Positions 31,828 to 44,064 are shown, counted from the stretch's first letter. The stretch is DNA of 64,000 bases from Spirodela intermedia (GCA_902729315.2 LR746273.1:7088501-7152500), one strand, 5' to 3'. Numbers and translations are program-made. Notes: generated by a model from the letters alone, not told the origin.

Positions 31828-34356
31828 TATCTCCTATTCCTGAGGAGCCGGATTGGAGAGCGAGGTGGTGGCGGCCGGAGGGGAAGGGGAAAGGGGGAAG
31901 GTTAGACTCGTACCGTTTGTGCTTTACCGGAACAATAAATCGGCGGATGAGAACAAGTTATCTTATATTACGGCAAAATGATTTCAGTCCGATTCCTTTC
32001 AAGATTTTCATCAAAGCGAAAGTTTTCTGTGTTGTCAGGTAGACTCAACGATTTTATTCAGTACGAGAATACCCCACCTTAAATGAGGTAAGTACGGGGG
32101 AGGGGGAATTATTTTCTAAGATTGCACGGTTGAAAGCGAATTATGCAACAGGTAACTCCTGCATTAGAATTAGACCCATTGGCGTCCAGTCTGACTTCTT
32201 GCTGTATTTTCTTGAGAATTTCTCGACACTTCTCTTCTAAGATATATGTATATATACATGTACATATATTGCCCGGCAAAACTCAAAATACTCGGGTCGA
32301 AATACGATTGCTCTGTCAATGTAGATCACCATCGAAGTCGTATAGTTTTACGGCTCTGAAATTCCCTCATTTAATGGGTGTGGACTTCGCAAAGGCTATT
32401 ATTAAAGCATGCCCGCACTTGCATATTAAAAAATTAGCAGTCTTCAAAGGCGTCGACGCCGGTTGTTGAAAGTTGTAGCACATATGATGTAGGCATTGGG
32501 GCATCGGGGGGGAAGGAAGACAGGGCAAGGAGATTACGAGAGTCGACGATCAGACAACGCGTGTCCGAAGCAAAATCAAAAAAACCAAGGATGAGATTTT
32601 AGACTGCTGAGGTTTGGAGAGTTCATTTTAAATGCGGGCTTTTTTGAGGAATAAAGCTTGGCTCCCGTAGCTCTTTTTCCTAACCCCCCCGAACAAGCAT
32701 TCCTTAGTCTCTACACGTTTCACCTTTCTTTCTTCTTCTTTTTTTTTTTCTTTGGGTTACATTGAACAGGATTCAAGTTGCTCGTGTATGTATGTGGCGG
32801 TGAAGATATCTGGTGAGAACCTAACTCAGACACAAGCACCATTTTAACAAGAAATTAGATAATTAATGCGGGACTAAAATTTCTTCAACCAATTAAAAAT
32901 GGTACCTGGTTTAATGCTTACAGTTTGACCACTCGAAAACATCACAACAAACTTACGCGTTATTAGCCGCATGGCACTGGCGTAATGTAAACTAAAGAAA
33001 GAAAAAGTATACAAGGAAGCAAATGGTATCAAAGAGAGATAGTAGTAAGAATAACAAACATAGTAAAAGGCCAAAAAAGGCCAAATAAAAGAAGGCAGCA
33101 AATATAGAAGTAAGATAAATGAACAGCATTTGTTCATGTGCCACCATGCCAGGATAAATGAGAGAATATTTCAGTAGGCAGACTAAAGCTAGCTTTCATG
33201 TGTGGAATAGTGGTTCAGAATGAATAGAGCAGGACCGATTAAGGGCGGCAAATGTGAAGCAACTGGAATCAGAAAGATGGATAGAATTGATTTTGTGCGA
33301 GGGATTCTTTCTGAATGATAAGATGGATAAATCTTGTTTACCAAAGACTAATTCGTAAGGGTTGTCAACAGAGTATTCCTTTCGAAATGCTAATTATCAA
33401 GAGCATGCATCAGCACAAACAATAACGCCTATACGGAGTGACAACAGAGGCAGGTAATAAGATGGGAAAAAGAAAAGGAACAGAAAGCTGTCTTCACGAA
33501 AATGAGTTCAGAAAAGAAGAGTCTTATTTGCATATTTCGATTAAAAAACACAAGGGAAACGTGCAGTGAGTTCAATATATTGTATCATTATATAATCCTT
33601 TCATGATAAAGCTGTGGGTAGAGAAATTTCATCAAATGAATGTATAGTCAACTTTACATAATGGGGGCTGTTTAAGCCAAATAACCCAAGCATTGGGGGT
33701 TCTGTGAATGCTTTATGTGCCAGTAGGCGAAACGGAAGTTTTTTATACGAAAACCTTCGATTATGTGGATCAATAATAAGACTCTCTCAATTACGTCAAA
33801 GTTAGCTTATCGATTTTATCAAGAACACATCAATTCAGTCGTTATTCCACGAAAATCCTGAGAACAATTGAAATTTTACTGGACACATTAATCAACACAT
33901 TTTCTTCTGAAATTTCACAAGAAGCCTAAACAAGGCTTGAGCAAAGTCACTCAAGAAATCATAGAATGCGTCCTTCTTTTGTAACAGGAGGTTAACGTCA
34001 ACATGGGAATTTAGGTTTTAACAGTCATGAAGAGGTGAACTCCGAGTAGGATACCTGGCTATTAATGAAGAACATGGTACTGTGAAAGAAACATTGATAG
34101 TAAGAATAGATGATACCGCACAAACATGAGTTTAATTCGAGCCAGTTGAAAAAGGTTTGCACATACTTTAATCATCTCACATGCTAACGGAAGTTTCTAA
34201 TCTCCCAGGCCTGCTTATTGGCGGATAAAAAGAATATTTAATCAACTAAGATACCTAAAGTATAAAACAGGTCAGCAGGACGAGTTCAAAGCCCCACAAC
34301 AACAACGAAGCCACAACCATCTCTCTGATAAGAGTCACTGACTCGAGAAAAGCTCA
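31828..34356. other. Intergenic: UFC1 upstream region and NMT 3' flank
   Basis: 31.83-32.1 kb upstream of UFC1 is GC-rich then AT-rich; no clear core promoter seen. 32.1-34.3 kb is AT-rich with short meaningless frames (longest 108 codons). An AT palindrome lies at 32,242-32,269. No RNA gene or transposon domain recognised. Confidence 0.4.
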
Positions 34357-35721
34357 CTACAAGAGTACAAGCCCAAGATTTGATGGGTTCAATGGGTGCT
34401 GGAGACGGTAGTTGTAAAGGTAGTAGTGCAGCTGCCCATCTCCAGGACCAAACTTCAGCTCCTTCAAGAATTTCCGATTGTGCATCACACCAAGCGCGTT
34501 GAATACATCATATTCCTTCTGCTTGGCCACAATGAGCGCATCGTCCATCAATTGGAGCAGGGGAGTTTTTGGAGCAACATTGTAATAAGACTAGGCAGCC
34601 TTGAGCACTGAGCAGTTCTGGTTTGAGAGGATGGATGACGGCAGGGTATAGAAGCTGCAGAAGTCAGTAACCTCATATGTTTGAGGGCACTCAACAACAT
34701 AGCTTTCCACGACATCCTCCTTTGGCAGGAGCCAGTGTTCCACATCGGCGTCTTCAAAATCTGGGCCAACAACAAGCTGAGCCAGGTAGCCTCGGAGCAG
34801 GCGTGTGACAGCAGGCACATCCCGGAGTTCCATCTTCCGAAACCCAGGCGTGCTTACAGAATCCGGCAGCTTATATAGCTTAATGGTGCGGCTCATTGTC
34901 ATTCGGGGCCCGAGACGAGAGAAACCCACCTCAATGAGCTTCTTCGGATTTAGAGAACGATGGCAATACTGAGTGGTGGTGATCGGGGTGGGGAGGACGA
35001 CGCCAACAGTGTAAGCAGCCTGCCACATATTCTCCAGATGGACACGACGGGTGACCTCTTTAATCATGACGGGGGCAAGGCGTTTGGAGCGAAGCTTCTT
35101 ATGGACGCAGAGGAAGTTGATCTCGGCCAACCCAACAACGTCGTTCCGGACGCGGATCCTCGCGGGGACGCCGGTTATGAATGCGACAAGCTTCTTGGAC
35201 GACTTGACGCGCACGCCGATGTGCCAGGTCTTGAAGTAGGCAGGGGGGTGGAGGGCCCAACGGAGAAACTCACGGGAGTAGTTGAATCGGAACATGTTCT
35301 CGTCGTCTTCGACATAGTTGGCGGTGAGGAGGTTGTAGACCTCGGTGGCGACGGCGTCGTCGGAGATGTCGCAGGTTGACCAATCGTAGGAGGCCGGGAG
35401 GATGTAAGGATCCGGCTTGACATCGGAGAGTGGGATTGGGGGTTCAATGGGGCCCTCCGGAACAGTAGGATTCCCGAGATCCCTGAACTACCCCACGGGC
35501 TGCGTCTCCCAGAAGCGGTGACGCTGGCCGAGGGCCAGAGAATCCTGGACCTTCCTAGCCAGGGCGTCAATACTTGAAGACGATGAGGATGCCGGTGTGA
35601 CAGAGGAGGATGACGTCGGAACCATACATGAGGCCGCAAGATCTCCTGTCGAAGGCGCTGGGTCAGCCTGATTGGAGATCTGGTTCTCGACGTGGTTGGC
35701 ATCCTCCTCGCCCGTGGCCAT
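34357..35721 (-). pseudogene. NMT1: N-myristoyltransferase reading frame with two in-frame TAG codons
   Basis: NMT transfers myristate from myristoyl-CoA to N-terminal glycines of cytosolic proteins. The 455-codon intronless frame runs from MATGEEDANHVENQ to the stop at 34,357-34,359 and matches NMT throughout without a frameshift: ALGQRHRFWETQPVG, LPASYDWSTCDISDDAV, signature-1 region EINFLCVHKKLRSKRLAPVM, LEHWLLP-like VEHWLLPKEDVVESYVVE, signature-2 [18 protein letters not shown], and the C-terminal GLVLL whose carboxylate is catalytic in the family. It is interrupted at codon 78 (35,488-35,490) where the family has Gln (CAG to TAG) and at codon 377 (34,591-34,593) where the family has Tyr. 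Each needs one base change. The coding match outside these codons looks uneroded. It could be a young pseudogene or retrocopy, or a real gene with assembly base errors. I recall plant NMT1 coding regions as having few or no introns, so lack of introns is not decisive. Confidence 0.85.
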
Positions 35722-35825
35722 GGTTACAAGTTAGTCCGCCTCCGGCGATCGGAGTAGCGAAGAGGAATACGGTGGCGGTGCGAAGAGGAAAGGTGATGCA
35801 GGACGAGGGACCAACTTGGGCTTAT

Positions 35826-35844
35826 TGGGCCTCATTAGTGGGCC
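35826..35844 (-). promoter_or_regulatory. Paired GGCCCA (site II/TCP-type) boxes upstream of NMT
   Basis: Two TGGGCC/GGCCCA boxes 13 bases apart (35,826-35,831 and 35,839-35,844), about 105-125 bases upstream of the NMT start codon. Such paired boxes are typical of plant housekeeping promoters and bind TCP factors; the function here is inferred from position. Confidence 0.5.
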
Positions 35845-35899
35845 TTATTAGCCTGGAATTTTGAATAAGACTACCTTCGTTGAAGCTCTGTTGTCTGCT

Positions 35900-36620
35900 G
35901 TCGCTCCGGTAGGGTTGGTCGTGCGTGTTACCGTCGCCTTCTCCATCCGCCACCGCCATTCCACCGATCTCCGTCGCCATCGCCGCCGTACCGCTTCCCA
36001 GTCGCCTCCATCGTCGTCGTCTCCCTCTGGCGCCGCCGTCCCGCCTTCCAGCCGCCACCGTGGTCATCATCTCCTTCCGCCGCCACCGTTCCACCATCCG
36101 GCGGCCTCCACTGTCGCTCTCTCCATCCGTGTCGCCTTCCGCCACCTAACCTTCGCCGTTCGCCGCCGTTCGCCGCCGTCCGCCGCCACCATCCCCTTGG
36201 TTCGCCATCGCCGCCTTCCCCTTCGCCGCTCGCACTACCCGGTCGTGCGCCTTCTCACCTCCCTCCGGTTAGGTTTAAAGGGCACCGATTCGTGATACCA
36301 CGAACCGGCGGCCTGAACCGAATCGGCTCAGCCTGAGCCGACCGCTCCACCGCCTGGTCCGAGCCCTACCGCTTACCCCCCTGGTCCGGGCCCAACCACG
36401 TCCCGGTCCTAACCACCCATGACCCTTGGTCCAGACCGGCTCATCTCGCTGGTCAGAACCCTGCCCGACCACCTGGTCCGCACCAACCTCTGCTCTGGTT
36501 CGAGCCAGTCCACGCGATTAAACCTGCCGGTCAACAGTCCATAGTCAATAGTCAACCGTCAAAATATCAAAAGGTCACCTTTCCACCATCAGGTCAACGG
36601 TCAGCCTCTACGACTAGGGT
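35900..36620. repeat. GC-rich low-complexity region with CCGCC and TGGTCC repeats
   Basis: 35,925-36,240 is built of irregular CGCCGCCA/CCGTCGCC words, including back-to-back CGTTCGCCGC units near 36,155-36,180. 36,290-36,490 repeats CCTGGTCCGAGCC-like words. 36,520-36,600 repeats GGTCAACAGTC/AGTCAACCGTC words. The long open frame across it is a compositional artefact. It may be part of a decayed repeat or LTR; 36,960-37,015 ends with AGCGAAACATTAACTCC plus a C-run, a wording common at retroelement internal edges (inference). Confidence 0.5.
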
Positions 36621-37306
36621 CTCATTAGTGACTTATTTCCACAACTAATTCTTTCGCATCTCACGCCTAGTAATTACTACTCTTTTAATATCTTTTTCTT
36701 GTGATCGTCGCCACATTGAATGATTCTTATGGGATAGCCACTTTTTTCATATTGAGTGATCGTATATTGTAGTAAGCTAGATCTGCATTGTTTATTTACG
36801 AGCACCCTACGTCTGGTGGTTTGCCAAAACCGCCTAGTCCTAGCCTGCTTCGCTGTTCGTGGATGATTTTGAGCCTGACTTGGATGTCTCTTCTTGTTGT
36901 TTTTGATTGTGTTTGTGCTTCCTGCATTGGTTTTTTTGATCTCTTTTACATTCTTATTATCATTCGCATTAAAAGGGTTAAAGAGCGAAACATTAACTCC
37001 CCCCCCCCCTCTTCCCCAAGGTAAGAAGAAGACAATGCAGAACGGGAGACAGTGAACTTAGGACATTCGAAAATAATAATTAAACGGCCCGATGTTTTGT
37101 TTCCGGTATAACTTGTATACCAGTTCTAAGCGTAATCCAGATGCACCTGGACCAAGCATGATAGAATCGTCTCTCTCTGGGAAATGGGGTGGAAAATGAA
37201 ATTATTGAACTTAGGAGTTTGGACCATCAGTACCTGGACAGCCTGACTGGCTTCCTCATATCCACTGCCTGTCCCAGACGCAGGCCAGATCGCCGTCGAC
37301 GCGGGA

Positions 37307-40300
37307 ATGGACACGGCTCTCTTCTCACCGTCTTCTCTCTTCCGCTGCTCCGACGACGACGAAGAAGAGGGTGAGTCCAAGCGACGTGCACATTTCCCCT
37401 CTTCTTTGTTTGACCTTCCCTGCTGTAGTTGCGCATGACAAGTTCTTGATGGGCTTTCGAAATGACTGCGTCTACAGCCCTTCCATCTTCCCCTTTTTTC
37501 CGTTTTCTGTGATCATGGAATCAATCATCATTGCTCGTTGTCATCTGGCGCTGCAGCAATTGGGGGTCGACAACTGGGGAATCAGAAACAGCAGCAGCAG
37601 CTGGAAGATCCCACGACGTTTGTCGAGAGGTTCCATGCTTTCCCTGGTGGAATGGTACACCACGAGCCCTTCCCATCATGTATTGGTTTATTCTTCGTAT
37701 TGGCATAGTCTGGTCAACATTGGCCCAAATGTTTCGGTAAATTAAGGAGAATAAATTAAAATGAAGGACGCAGTGAAATAGTGCTTTCAAACTATATATG
37801 AAGAACTTCAGCGCATCCCCAGCAGCTCAGTCGAGGCCCTTGCTTCTGGTTTTCTTTGCCTAATTTCTCCCTTTCATCAGCTTGAAACTACTTTTGGGGT
37901 GGAACTCATTATGTTGAATTATGTAGATGAACCCTACGAAATAGGATGCCCAAGGCCTATTACATCAATCTGCGATTCCGGGACGCCTAGTTTTTTTCCC
38001 CCACATTTAAACTCACAACGTCCTGTGATTTCGCATGAATGATTAAGAAGCACTGAATCCTATCTTAGTATGATATGTGCAATAACATTACTGAATTTTT
38101 AGCGCAGGTTTAAGAGATTATGCTAGACCAGTGTTGAAAGGTTCACGATTCTGTCTCGGTCTATTATCGTTTGTTGATATTTGCCTACATACGTGTTCAA
38201 CAGCACTTATGGTTTTTTTTCGACCTCTGCCGAAATATCTAGTTGTAAAAATGGCTGATTTAAGAAATGTTATCATTTGATTTCTCAGAGGATGATTTAG
38301 AGGGCAGAATATCACCGAAGGATGATCCTGAAAACCTTTATTTACTTACCTGATACAGCACAATCTTGGACATAGCACCATCGTGTTGGCGTCTTTCTTC
38401 TTGCATGCAATTTGGGTCTAGTCTTAAGGCATTTGGCTGGAAACTAACCTTGTATTCTTGCCCATTATCTGCTAGACATTGATGTGGATGGCTCAGTGAA
38501 CATTTTGTACTCATAAAAAAAATCCCATAAAATCCCCTTTAATGGGATGTGTGCGGGCACTTCAGTTTGCAACATTGGAAGCTATACTTGTTTTAAGATG
38601 GTTCCTTGGACCACAAGCAAAAGGCAATCTCTTCGTTTTGAATCTAGTGCTTGTTCTTTTTTCCTCTTAAATGCACTGGAGGAACACATAAAAGGTCATA
38701 ACATCAAAGGAAGCGGCACTTCGTACTTACCATCCACATATCTATCCCAATCTAATCTTCCCTAATGAGAATAGGCGTAAACCTATAAAGAAGAAAGGCA
38801 TGATATGATCCAACAGTAATGTGAAGATCTACTCTGTCAAGAAAGCCGGGCCTGCTGACACATGAGCATAGACTACATGAGTTCCTTGAATTTTAAATCA
38901 TCAAACCACTCACAAGACTTATATCTGTAATGGTGGTGCATGCATCAAACTGCTATTTTACACCTTATTATAATTAAATTTGCCTCTTGAGGGCTGAGAA
39001 ACGGACCAGAAATGCGTTATGACTTCCAATTTTGTGAGAGAATTATTTGACCCGATACTTTTTCCTACTATTGTCAGAATTGTCCCATATGAGTGAAGTT
39101 GTGGTTACATATATATACACACTAAACTAATTGTCAATTGATTACAATGCACAGTAATTCTGACATGATGTAAGAGCCCATGCTCTTTGGCTATACGCCA
39201 CAATGTTCACTATGTCTAATGGCAGAGGAGAGGATCTACGAGAATGTTCCTGGATTGATTAATGCAATTGTGAAGTTACCACTGGTGATGAGTTTACACA
39301 TTATGGATTAATATTGAGTTAAATGGCCTCATAATCTTAACAAGTTTCTCACTATTGCTTAATTTTTATATGATGACAGGAGCTTCTTGTCCGGGAATTT
39401 TCATTTCACCAACTCAATGCAAACATGCTTTGGCCTGGAACTTTTGCATTTAGTGAATGGTTGCTCCAAAATCAAGCGTGCTTTGAGGGGAAACGCATTT
39501 TGGAATTGGGAAGGTATACATACTAATTTTTTACAAAGGAAGCATTTAACATGACTGGAATCAAATTGTTCGTTAAATCTATTTGATACGGAAGGTCAGA
39601 ATTAATGTGTTGGATTATTGTCCCTTATTTTTCAGTCTGTGGCAGAAATCTTGTTTGTGTGTGATATGGGGCAGTGGACTGCGCAACATATTTTCCCCTT
39701 TGATATTTACTAGCCGGTTAAAGTTACAAAAAACATGGGGGCTGGATTTTGTCTTAATGAAGTTTTGACGGATCATACATAGATGTATCAAACTCTGATT
39801 TGAGATATGGTTCTCAGGCTTATTGGATGTCCACGAGAGCCAAGATCAAGTATCAAGGGTCACTTGGCCGTATCAAATTTGATTCTATATCTTCCTGGGG
39901 ACAGTAGGCACATTTCTATTTTATTATTTTTTCGAAGACATCTAATCATTCTTAAGAAATGGGTATATCAGGGATCGATATCAAAGCAGCTTCCTACTAA
40001 TACTTCGTGATGTCAATGTCTTACTAATTTTAGCCACTTCCTCTGGGCTCACAGTGTCGTAGTTGGACCCAGTATGTTGAATTTCTGAAGTGGATCCAAG
40101 TATCAAAAAAATGTTTACGTACAGAGACCGTCATGAACATCCAGTAGCGTTGACATAGCAGTATTTCGCATGCTTTTCTTTAGTTTTCATGGTTGATGTT
40201 CTACACAAGTTATTAGCATTCACATTGTATTCTCCTTTCGGTATTTGAAGGCACATGATTTCTTAGTTACTGCCCTTTACCGTTATTGTTTTTAATCAAA

Positions 40301-41510
40301 GATATTAATGCAATTCTTCAAATTAAAGAGATTTGACATTTCTTCATTTGCATTCAATGTAGTGGTACTGGAGCATTGGCCATTTTCCTGAAGAAGTTAC
40401 TTGCAGTTGACATCACAACCTCAGATTTTGACGATCTGGAGATTGAGGAAAATTTAGCTTATAATTGTGCAGCGAATGGGCTAGAGATTTTGCCACATAT
40501 CCGCCGTATGCTTTTTTACCTTTTTGTAGACATTATAATATCCATTGGCTATATTATTTATTACTTGAGCCTAGTTCTCTGCCCTCTGCATGATGGCGAA
40601 CAGATTTGCAAAACCACTAGCCGACTGCTCTCCTTAGTTTTTTTTTTTTTTTGACAGGATTTCCTTGAAACAGTTTTCTTGTCCATTATCTTGTTGTGGC
40701 AAGTGTGACTGCCTTATGACATCATATTAATTTGGCGGTGTCTTATCTCGAGGAGCGTTCAACTTTAAACTGTTCCTTTTTTTACTCTATAAAAGAAGAG
40801 GTTTGTCCTGTTTGTCACAAACTTCCGAGATTTGGGTGAATCGACTCTCTTGATTATCTCGTTTGTCACACCTCTAGATAGATGGATAAAGCTTCACGAT
40901 TAGTTTTGTCTTAGGCGAGTCGATTCTCTTTTTTCATCAGTGGTAGCCTAACTTCTATTTGAATGTCGGTTTTTTCACAGATTCATGGGGTGATCCTTTC
41001 CCAGTTCTTAATCCTGATTGGGAAATAATTTTGGCCAGTGATATTCTTCTTTGTAAGATTTATTGCCTTCAAAACCAAAAGAAGTCCCCGGAATATGCAA
41101 TTCCTCTGATACATGATGCGGTGGTTGCAGATGTGAAACAGTATCCGAATTTAATCAAAACTTTGTGCTTTCTTCTGAGATCGAACAATCTCAAGGACAA
41201 TACGAGAGGTCCAACAGGAACTCCATCGAGAAATAAACTTATCAACTTATCAGGCAAGATGGACAGTAAATACAAAAATAATGAACTTGTGATTGTTTAT
41301 TATTTTATCGGAGCTCAGCAGCAGCGACGCGTTGTTTTTACAGGAAAAGAAATCCATCTGCCGTATCCAGTGTTCCTGATGAGTTGGCGACGCAGGCTTG
41401 GTAAGGAGGATGAGGCACTGTTCTTTAACGGATGTGAAGATGCTGCTTTGGCTTGGGAGCATTTGGGTTCTCGTGTTTACTGCATCAGCCCGCGCAGAGA
41501 TACTATTTAG
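37307..41510 (+). CDS. Methyltransf_16-type SAM-dependent protein methyltransferase, complete
   Basis: Seven-beta-strand methyltransferase of the FAM86/METTL21-like group, whose animal and yeast members methylate lysines in elongation factors; the plant substrate is not known to me. Exons: 37307-37370, 37557-37654, 39380-39513, 40363-40505, 40981-41052, 41131-41510; one frame of 296 aa. Visible: MDTALFSPSSLFRCSDDDEE start as in plant homologues, FPGGM|ELLVREFSFHQLNAN across intron 2, MLWPGTFAFSEWL, SAM motif I ILELGSGTGALAIFLKK across intron 3, the acidic loop DITTSDFDD, HSWGDPFPVLNPDWEIILAS, SDILLYVKQYPNLIKTL across intron 5, and the C-terminal VFLMSWRRRLGKEDE and HLGSRVYCISPR. The last exon probably contains a further 90-nt intron (41,254-41,343, GC donor, TTGTTTTTACAG acceptor); removing it gives 266 aa and rids the model of a segment with no family likeness. 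Intron 2 is long (1.7 kb). Confidence 0.9.
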
Positions 41511-42560
41511 GAGTTAATCGCTCGTTTTTTATTTTTTTACCTACGCCAGGATATCTTTCCTCTTTCAAGCTTCTAGTGGGAAATCAAAAACTTTTAGTTG
41601 GGCCTCAGTGGGCCGGCAAGCCCCTTAACCCAGAGTGAACGGTGGTCGTTGGTTGCAAAGATGTAGTTCTCTGTGTTTATGACCTTATCGAGGGAGCATC
41701 TTTATCCAGTAAAGGATTTATGAAAATGCACCTGCGTTACTGGCTGGTCACCCCCTTCTTACCCAGCGTCCAATTGAATATTTAGTATGAACCTTGTTCA
41801 TTATTTCTTGAGGGTGCTCCTGGGTTTTCACTTTTCATTAAGTCATTATGTTCCCTCTTTTGTCTATGGTTCATTTCACTATGTTTTTTCCTTCTATAGT
41901 TTTTGATCTGTATCCATCATTGTACAATAAGAACAAAATGTTGGTTTATTTTCCACCACTATTTTTTGTTTAAGCATTTCATTCTTTCATTGCCTATCAT
42001 CACAAACTCCAGGATTGATACATATAAGTCTACTTAAACTCATGCCCTAACACATCTTAGTCTCGAGCGATGATAATAATTGAATGAGCGATGACTCTTA
42101 CGGATAAGGGTTACGCTATATTTAACCCAGCGAAATCAGCAAAGAGACTCAGCACGACATAATTTACCGATAAGGGTAGGAAATAAATTGGATGAGCGAT
42201 GACTCTGATGATATGGAGAGACTCATAACCAATTAGGCGTGTCTTCCATGAGAGAAGACAACCTATTGGAATGTTCAGCTGTTTTCTTCAATCTCTCTAA
42301 ATATCTTCCGTGATATTTACGATTAGGAAAAGTACAAAAGTACGTCTTCGCTAGTGGTTCTTACACAGGGAAAGGGGGGGGGGGGGGTTGGTTTCGCCGA
42401 GTACAAATGTACTTGTATGCGTGCATTCATATTTAGATATATGGGAGCGAAACTGTGTTGACATAATCAGGTCCGTTCTCACCTGGATATTTACACCCCT
42501 CTCATCGTCTCCTTCGTTCATACGCGTACTACTCTTCTTCGTCTGCAACGCTTCTGCTTG
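41511..42560. other. Intergenic, AT-rich; contains a G14 run
   Basis: 3' flank of the methyltransferase gene and a short spacer. Two related stretches contain GAGCGATGACTCT near 42,084 and 42,195. A run of 14 G occurs at 42,374-42,387. No gene recognised. Confidence 0.4.
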
Positions 42561-43326
42561 CTACCTGTGAATCTTTTCCGGTCGCACTGCCGCCTCCACT
42601 CGAAACCCAAGTACGGTATTGGCTTCGTCCATGGTGCCAGCTTTTCCTTCCGATCGTACTAGTCTGAGACGTTTCCAGCATACCTCGGCCTCCGGACAGA
42701 ATCTTCCGAGATGTGGTACGTAGTGAGTGTGGATAAACAAGTGGCGGAGATTGTGGATCCAGGGAATCAGGGACCCCACCTCAAGCCGGGAAAATGCTGC
42801 GGCCGTTGGAATCTGGCCCAGCAGTGCCATCATCGAATGTTTCCCTTCATTGCCGCCAACGCAGCCGTGGCCATCGCTGTCCCCTTTTTCGCCGCTGCTG
42901 CTACTGCCGCTGTGGAATCTCTTCCTTGTCGACGGCGTGACAAGGCTAGCTTCATTCCAGCTTTTCAGTGCAATGTGCGGGTGGAATCCGGAGGAAGGGA
43001 AAACTCCGGTTTGTCTCTCTGGAGGGTCAGACGTGGCGCGGGGTTGATCGGCTGCCGGCGGCGGCGAGCAGCCCCTCCATGAAGTTATCTTCATTATCGA
43101 GCATGTTGCCGTAGTTTACCACTGTGCCATCGTATTTATCTTCATTACCTGATTGGAGAAGCATCGGGTTTGGGCAACTGGAGGCGGTGTGATGCTAGAG
43201 AAGCGGAAGCCGCAGCGCTCTGAAGATGTGCTCCCCGGGGCCGTCCTCCTCCCCATCTCCTTCCATCAACTTCGGGTTTCCGCTGTAGTTCTTCTTGTAG
43301 ATTCGGAAGAGCACCCAATCGTCCAG
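42561..43326 (-). pseudogene. NAC-domain transcription factor remnant (subdomain E and C-terminal region)
   Basis: On the minus strand from 43,326 the translation LDDWVLFRIYKKN is the hallmark end of the NAC DNA-binding domain (family LDDWVLCRIYKK; the Cys is Phe here). It is followed, after frame changes, by EDKYDGTVVNYGNMLDNEDN (near 43,080-43,145) and by KRFHSGSSSSGEKGDSDG and HSMMALLGQIPTAAAF (42,780-42,910), which look like the acidic/Ser-rich activation tails of plant NAC proteins. The upstream NAC subdomains A-D are missing; a copia-like LTR begins only about 165 bases away. Stops between the pieces rule out an intact protein. The long frame at 42,561-43,094 carries the KRFH part; its last ~80 codons are unassigned. 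Confidence 0.6.
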
Positions 43327-43489
43327 CTGTTCAGCACAGCATGCAGGAAGCCACCTGGGCATAAATTGATGCAGTAGATTCTATAATCTGTATTAACACT
43401 TTCCATTCAATTTTACTACAGTCGACATTACTTGACATAACATTTAACACCATTTTACCTCGATTAACATATAAACATGATGTGTTCAT

Positions 43490-44064
43490 TGTTAGGCATG
43501 TGGGTCATAAAGTGGCCACGTCCATGACAGCAGAGAAGAACCGCATTTAATGTGGACGGGAGAGAGAGAGAAGATGAGATGTACGAAACGGGCAGATGTG
43601 GACCGTTTCTCACCCCTCAACGGGCCAGTTATGGGCAGGCTAAGCTAGAAGGAAGAAACGGCTCACTCGAACCGTTTCAGCTTCAAGGACGAAACGGTTG
43701 ACATGTTTCTTGAGGCAGCTCAAGGAGGTATATAAATAGAGGCTACCTCTTCTCATCTTGTAGCACCAGTGACCAGAGAGTACCAGAGAGATTGAGAGAG
43801 GCTTTTCAATGGAGAGATCTCTACTTGATAGTGAGAGACTAGTGAATTCTTTGAGAGCCAAGATTAGAGATCTGCATTTTGAGTTTTGAGGAGTATTCTT
43901 TTATACTTCTACTTCATCTAGTGGAGTTTTTCATCGTCGCCTATGGATGTATAAGGCTAACCTCTGAACCACATAAATTTTTGTGTCTTCGGTTGTGAGT
44001 TATTTATTTTATTTCTATCTTCTAACTTCTGCACTAAGTCCATATGGAGCTTTTATCTCTAACA
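43490..44064 (+). mobile_element. Copia-like LTR (575 bp) with TATA box
   Basis: The segment starts TGTTAGG and ends TCTAACA, giving the inverted TGTTAG...CTAACA ends of a plant LTR. It holds a TATATAAATAGA core promoter near 43,730 followed by a short leader with GAGAGATTGAGAGAGG words. Directly after the end comes TTGTTAATATCGCCC, which looks like an eroded tRNA-Met primer-binding site (intact form TGGTATCAGAGCCC). So this may be the 5' LTR of a truncated element rather than a solo LTR. The five flanking bases (TTCAT left, TTGTT right) do not form a matching target duplication. Confidence 0.65.

Noticed and set aside
35861-36295. 144-codon His/Arg/Ser-rich frame
   Set aside because: Arises from CCGCC-type low-complexity DNA; no domain, and all frames here look alike.
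42711-43082. Plus-strand 123-codon frame
   Set aside because: Opposite the NAC remnant, whose minus-strand motifs (KRFH..., LLGQIPTA...) are the better explanation.
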